DNA from: Pegea sp. RAD2-039
Lineage: Eukaryota > Chordata > Thaliacea > Salpida > Salpidae
Direction of reading: 5' to 3'
Assembly (NCBI GenBank): GCA_034620365.1
Contig: JAQGEQ010000387.1
Span: 1-64,000 of the forward strand
DNA length: 64,000 nt
The translations under genes were made by a program, and so were the position numbers. The first letter of the stretch is position 1. Each line of letters opens with the position of its first letter. This document shows positions 59,819-64,000 of this stretch, piece by piece. The notes beneath the pieces were generated by a model. It saw only the letters and a list, made by a program, of their open reading frames with translations. It made no database searches and was not told the DNA's origin.

Positions 59819-59838
59819 AATCGACTAAATGTCGATGA
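59819..59838 (-). promoter_or_regulatory. TCGAC palindrome, inverted copy
   Basis: TCGACATTTAGTCGA on the minus strand, conserved with 46378 although both flanks have diverged. Confidence 0.4.
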
Positions 59839-60039
59839 CAACTTTTACTATTTTTTGAATATCTAAACATTAATGCATTTAAGTCTCAGAAACAACAGCT
59901 TTGATGTGTTTTCTAAAATGAATGATTTGTTTCTTACTTTGATCGAAGTTGCTTCTAAATAAATTACTTTTTTATTATGAATAACTTAGATAGTTAACAA
60001 AAATTCATTGTTATTAAATTCTTATACAAAAAATTAAAT

Positions 60040-60600
60040 TTTTTTCTTTTTACTCTTTGCGCCACCTAGCGGTTATCGTGTTTTGTTTAAAATAACAAAT
60101 ATTATAAACTTGATTAGCATTTTATTGAAGCACTTTAATGAATTGTACAATTTGTAGATTGGTGCATGTTTTGTGCAGCAAAGCAATTTAATACTTTATT
60201 TTACTTTATCTTTTTTATTGTTAAGGATTAGTTGATTAAACTTTTTTCTGTAAATATTTTTCAACAGGGTTAAATCGTTAAAATCAAAATTTAAATTAAC
60301 TACTTATTTCAAATAATTAAAAATTTTATATAAAACTTAGTTTCCATAATGAACAGATTTTTTTTTTGCTAGGTGCTATAGAATTTTTGTGAAATAATAT
60401 AATTCTATTTGTAGATTACAACATTGCTTTAAATTTATTCTGATCAATAATTACAGAAACAAATTATATGGTTTTATAAACGTGTAATTAGTAATTTATT
60501 AATTATTAAAATTAAATTTGCTGCTTAATTCTTTATTTTAACTAGAATTCTGAGTAGAAATACTTATTTTGCTCAAAGAAAAGTTTGTTTTCCTAATTAT
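60040..60600 (+). repeat. Direct copy of 4740-5350
   Basis: Collinear partner of the above. No complete promoter-like unit was recognised inside either copy. Confidence 0.82.
60058..60076 (-). promoter_or_regulatory. CTCF-like site, best match
   Basis: The minus strand reads TAACCGCTAGGTGGCGCAA, 14 of 15 consensus positions including the full AGGTGGCGC centre. Confidence 0.58.
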
Positions 60601-60706
60601 CAAACACAATAATATTAGAAGGTTTACAACAATACAGTTTTTGTATGTCCACTACTGTGAAAAATAAAAACTCAAGATATTCAACTTACTTAATAAATGA
60701 AGTTTT

Positions 60707-60885
60707 GTTGATTAACAATTTAAATCCAAATTTATAATCAGCTAAAAACCTTAAATGCTGATTGAAATATTTTTTTACTTTTCATTTCTTATCAGTTTGT
60801 TGCAATCTAGAGTTTTTGAATCAAGTTTAGGAGAATGTTTTCCTATAATTTTATTGAACAAACTTTTGTTGACAAGAAAATTATT
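60707..60885 (+). promoter_or_regulatory. Family A unit 23
   Basis: GTTGATTAACAATTTAAAT upstream, core CAATCTAGAGTTTTTGAATC (60812), CTTTTGTTGACAAG at +52. Distance 105 bp. Core and palindrome are both altered. Confidence 0.52.
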
Positions 60886-60889
60886 TTGA

Positions 60890-63020
60890 AAAATACATTT
60901 GAAAAATGTGTTTATATATTTAACAACTCAACAAGTTTTTTGTACTCCGAAGAAAAATTTTAAATATTAAAAACACTATAAAAAAAATATTTAAAAATCT
61001 TTAATATCAAAAGAAGCACTCTTAAAAATTTTGTCTATTTTTTAAAAATCGAATTACTAACTCTCAAACAGTGTTTTTCTGATAATATTTTTACAAATTA
61101 AATCTTGCTAGTAAATTTCTAAAACTTTATTTGGTCTTTTATTTCTAATTAATTATGCAAGGAAACAATTGTAGAAATATGTTTATCTAGTTTACAATTA
61201 TGATTTTTTCTTTCTTCTTCACTTCAATTTGTTAAAATATTTTTGCAAATTTTATATTACCGTAAGTTTTAATGGGTAAGATTTAAGTAAGATTTCTAAA
61301 TTAAAAAAAATAAAATTCAGTAAAATCCAAAAACTACTACTGAAGTACTTCTCATAAATAAAAAACCAGAATTTTCTGATAATCATTTTAAAGATAGTTA
61401 ATTAGTTCTTGAACTCTTCTTAAATTCTTCAATATTTTGATAAAACTATGTTTTTTGTCACTAAAAGGTCAGTTTGTTGTTAGATTTGTCTGCAAAACTT
61501 TAAACAGTTAAAATATTAAATCCAATATTTTGCTTTTAATAGAGGAAAAGTATTTTGACTTCAATATTTTCAAAACATTTAAAAACTTTTGTTGAAGATC
61601 AATAATAAGAATATCTGAAAATACTAAATCATGCTCTTGTTCTCTTCGAAGATTTCATTTCTTTTTGAGTGCACTCTCGAATAAAATGAAAAAGCAAAAC
61701 GATGTTTAATCTTTAAAATAATTTCAAAGTATTAAATTGTTGGCAATACTGGTAAACAAAGAAATTGATAAAAATTAGAAGAAAGAGATTTTTACATACA
61801 CAAAGTTGAACAATACTACAAAAATAAGATTGTTTACAGATAGTATATAACCGCGTAGTTCTGTGCTTACCAGTCTTTGATGGAATTTTTAATTTAAAAG
61901 ATTCATTTTCTTATTTGTTTATTTTTCAAAGGAAGAAAATTAGGTTGTGTGTTTTTTTCAGACTGCTTGTTTTTTACAAACTCCGTATAAAAATGAGATT
62001 TCTTACCAAAGTTGCTTTTTACTTTTAGTCAATTTTTCCAAATATTCAACCGAAATTTTTCAACAAAATAGTTTTTTCTGCGTTGAAAATATTTTGTATT
62101 CTTGTCAAATAAATTGTAAAGTTTTAATAATTCTATGTCAAATGATTTTAAACCTAAAACTAATTGAATAAAATTAAGTGAGACATTACTGATTTCAATA
62201 CCATAATTTAAAATCTCTTTTAATTTTTAATCATTATTTTGAAATATTTATCATAAATTTTTTTCATTCAAAATATGTTTTTAATGAAATTCTTGAAACG
62301 TTTTTTTGTCAGTTGAATTGTAAATTTTCTATAATTCTAAGACTTTTTAAAATTGAACTTTGAATAAATGTTTTCTTTTAATTAGAACTCCAAACTTTAG
62401 AAAGTTACATTTTCATATCATTTAAAAAATCTTTAAATAATCCTTTGAAAACTATTGTTAACTACTTCATAAATATTTGAAATTAAAATATTTTTCCACA
62501 AAAAAGAATTAAACCAATAAAATTTGAATCTAAATTTTCTACAAATTATAGAAAAAACATTTTCAAATCTAGATAGTTTTCAAAAACTAAAGGATTGCCG
62601 AGAAGACTTTAATTAAAAATGGAAATTTTGAGTTTAAAATTGGAAAAAAAATTTCAAAGATTCTATTTGTTTCTTCAACAAATTGATACAAAGCATTAAA
62701 AAAATATAATTTCTAAAAACTTTTCAGCTGCTTTAAACTAACTAGAGGATTAAAGATAAATTTGTCGAGCTGATATTTATTGATTTCGATTAATTTATAT
62801 CAGAAGGAAATTAGGAAATACCAATTTTGCTACATAATTTTAATTTGTTTAATTGAATTCTATGTAAAAGTACTAATTTTGATGATAGAAAATTCTTCTA
62901 TTATCTACGGTGTCTGTAACCTATCTAAATTAATAAAATAAACTTTTGGACGTAAAGTATGTTTACAGAATAGTTTTTAGAGAATTGAATATCTAGTTAT
63001 TCAAGTTATTTAAAAGTCAA
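60890..63020. other. No gene seen, apart from the family B-like core at 61811
   Basis: A 74-codon plus-strand frame at 61947-62171 is Phe/Cys/Asn-rich and looks like chance. GAGTGCACTC (61657-61666) is a short palindrome without a neighbour unit. Confidence 0.5.
61811..61870 (-). promoter_or_regulatory. Family B-like core without palindrome
   Basis: GCGGTTATATACT followed by CAATCTTATTTTTGTAGTAT. Box and core spacing match family B, but no palindrome is seen 110 bp upstream. Confidence 0.45.
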
Positions 63021-63025
63021 GATTT

Positions 63026-63200
63026 CGTTGAAAAGCATTTCCACTACAAAATTCATTTATAAACTATCTTATTATTAATAAACGAAATCTAGAGGTACTT
63101 TCCCTTATTTATAAACTTTGCTGCAATCTAGAGTTTGTGGGATCATGCTAAATTACGATAATTTTTCTAATTATAGTAATAAACTATTTGTTGACAAATA
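63026..63200 (+). promoter_or_regulatory. Family A unit 24
   Basis: CGTTGAAAAGCATTTCCAC (63026-63044), TTATAAACTTTGCTG, core CAATCTAGAGTTTGTGGGAT (GTTTGTGG at 63132), CTATTTGTTGACAAATAATT at +53. Distance 106 bp. One of the best-preserved complete units. Confidence 0.72.
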
Positions 63201-63551
63201 ATTCTCAAATAAACAGAAAATCTTAAATAGAAAGTTTGTCTTAAAGGTGAAAAACAATTTTTATTATAAATTAATTATTGGTAAGGACAAAATTAGTATA
63301 ACATTGTAATTAGTTCAAAAAAAAAATTTCTTACGGAGTTTTGTTTATGTCAGTTTTACATTTATTTTTACTTTGATAATTAAATTGGAAATTGATTAGT
63401 CGTTTAATAAAACTATAGTCGACAGAACTTTAAAACTAAATATTTAAACTAAATAAACTAATAGATAATACAATATAATAAATATTATCTTTCACTTATT
63501 ATTTTTATCTAAGTAAAGTTTAGCATATACATTTACGAAAATTTATTGGTT

Positions 63552-63593
63552 TAAACTTGTTCCCACAAACTCTATATTGCAACAAGGTAATAA
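63552..63593 (-). promoter_or_regulatory. Family A core 25, no upstream palindrome seen
   Basis: CAATATAGAGTTTGTGGGAA with TTACCTTGTTG in the box position. It converges on unit 24, cores about 430 bp apart. Confidence 0.5.
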
Positions 63594-64000
63594 TAAATTA
63601 AAAATTTATTAAATTATAAATATTTTAATAAATAAACAAATATTTGATATACATAGTTTTATTTTAAACTTGACAAAGAGAGCATTATTTATAAACAAAA
63701 ATTACCATTAAAATTTTAATTTGATCCCACAAACTCTAGATTACCACAACGTTATAAATAGTCAAAAGTAAATAAATAATTTCGACTACTACTTCTAGTA
63801 GACTAGTCAAACAGTAAGCCTAGTTTAGAATTTTGGAGTTGGAATAATTTTTCAACGAATCTTTTATTTAAAAAAAAGTTGAGTAACTGAGTTAAGTCAC
63901 TTGAATTACTTTTTATACAGAAAATGAAGTAAAACTAATTTAGGTAAAAAGTTTATTTCATTTTTTTAAAACCTTACTGATAAGTGACATATTATTTGAA
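63590..64000 (-). repeat. Inverted copy of 14110-14570, running off the window
   Basis: Matches 14110-14570 in reverse complement through GTTGAGTAACTGAGTTAAGT and AGTAAAACTAATTTAGGTAA up to the last base. Confidence 0.85.
63719..63857 (-). promoter_or_regulatory. Family A unit 26, long-spaced
   Basis: Palindrome CGTTGAAAAATTATTCCAAC (63838-63857), TTATAACGTTGTGG, core AATCTAGAGTTTGTGGGATC. Distance 123 bp, as in its inverted partner unit 7. Confidence 0.68.

Larger units (their letters stand above)
58850..60240 (-). repeat. Inverted copy of 45900-47330
   Basis: Partner of the above. Its part from 60040 on is also collinear with 4740-5350. Confidence 0.82.

Overview
The window is about four-fifths A+T by eye and almost free of protein-coding sequence. 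One spliced gene with short introns (53, 111 and 208 nt), a CR1/L2-type LINE, tRNA-derived SINEs and motifs resembling animal CTCF sites point to a metazoan with a very AT-rich genome. I cannot name the species.

Layout. From 1 to about 35.6 kb and from about 43.5 kb to the end, the DNA is a mosaic of diverged duplicated segments, many inverted. The largest pair is an inverted repeat with arms near 9.75-13.8 kb and 26.0-30.3 kb. These blocks carry about 45 copies, on both strands, of a promoter-like unit: an upstream palindrome, a TATA-like box, and about 25 bp later a core related to CAATCTnnnGTTTGTGG. The palindrome usually starts 102-111 bp upstream of the core. Families differ in the palindrome but share the core. 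Family A also has a TTTGTTGACAAA-like block about 54 bp downstream. No unit is followed by a convincing ORF, so any products would be non-coding or very short. The same blocks hold GC-rich motifs close to the CTCF consensus, a marked contrast with their surroundings.

Between the two array halves lies a different island (about 35.6-43.5 kb). It holds a nearly complete but dead LINE on the minus strand (36.9-40.9 kb; PHD-finger ORF1, endonuclease/reverse transcriptase ORF2) and the last four exons of an HP1-like gene on the minus strand (42.26-43.07 kb; end of a chromodomain plus a chromo shadow domain).

A SINE at 29.9 kb shares its last 57 nt, including a hairpin, with the LINE 3' end, so the LINE machinery probably mobilised it. 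Its empty target site is visible in the opposite arm of the inverted repeat. This shows that the SINE arrived after the arms duplicated. Older LINE pieces lie at 21.6 and 34.8 kb.

Working hypothesis (inference): the array is an expanded family of short non-coding transcription units, or a repeat family whose only constrained parts are promoter-like. Its position beside an HP1 paralogue is suggestive but unproven.
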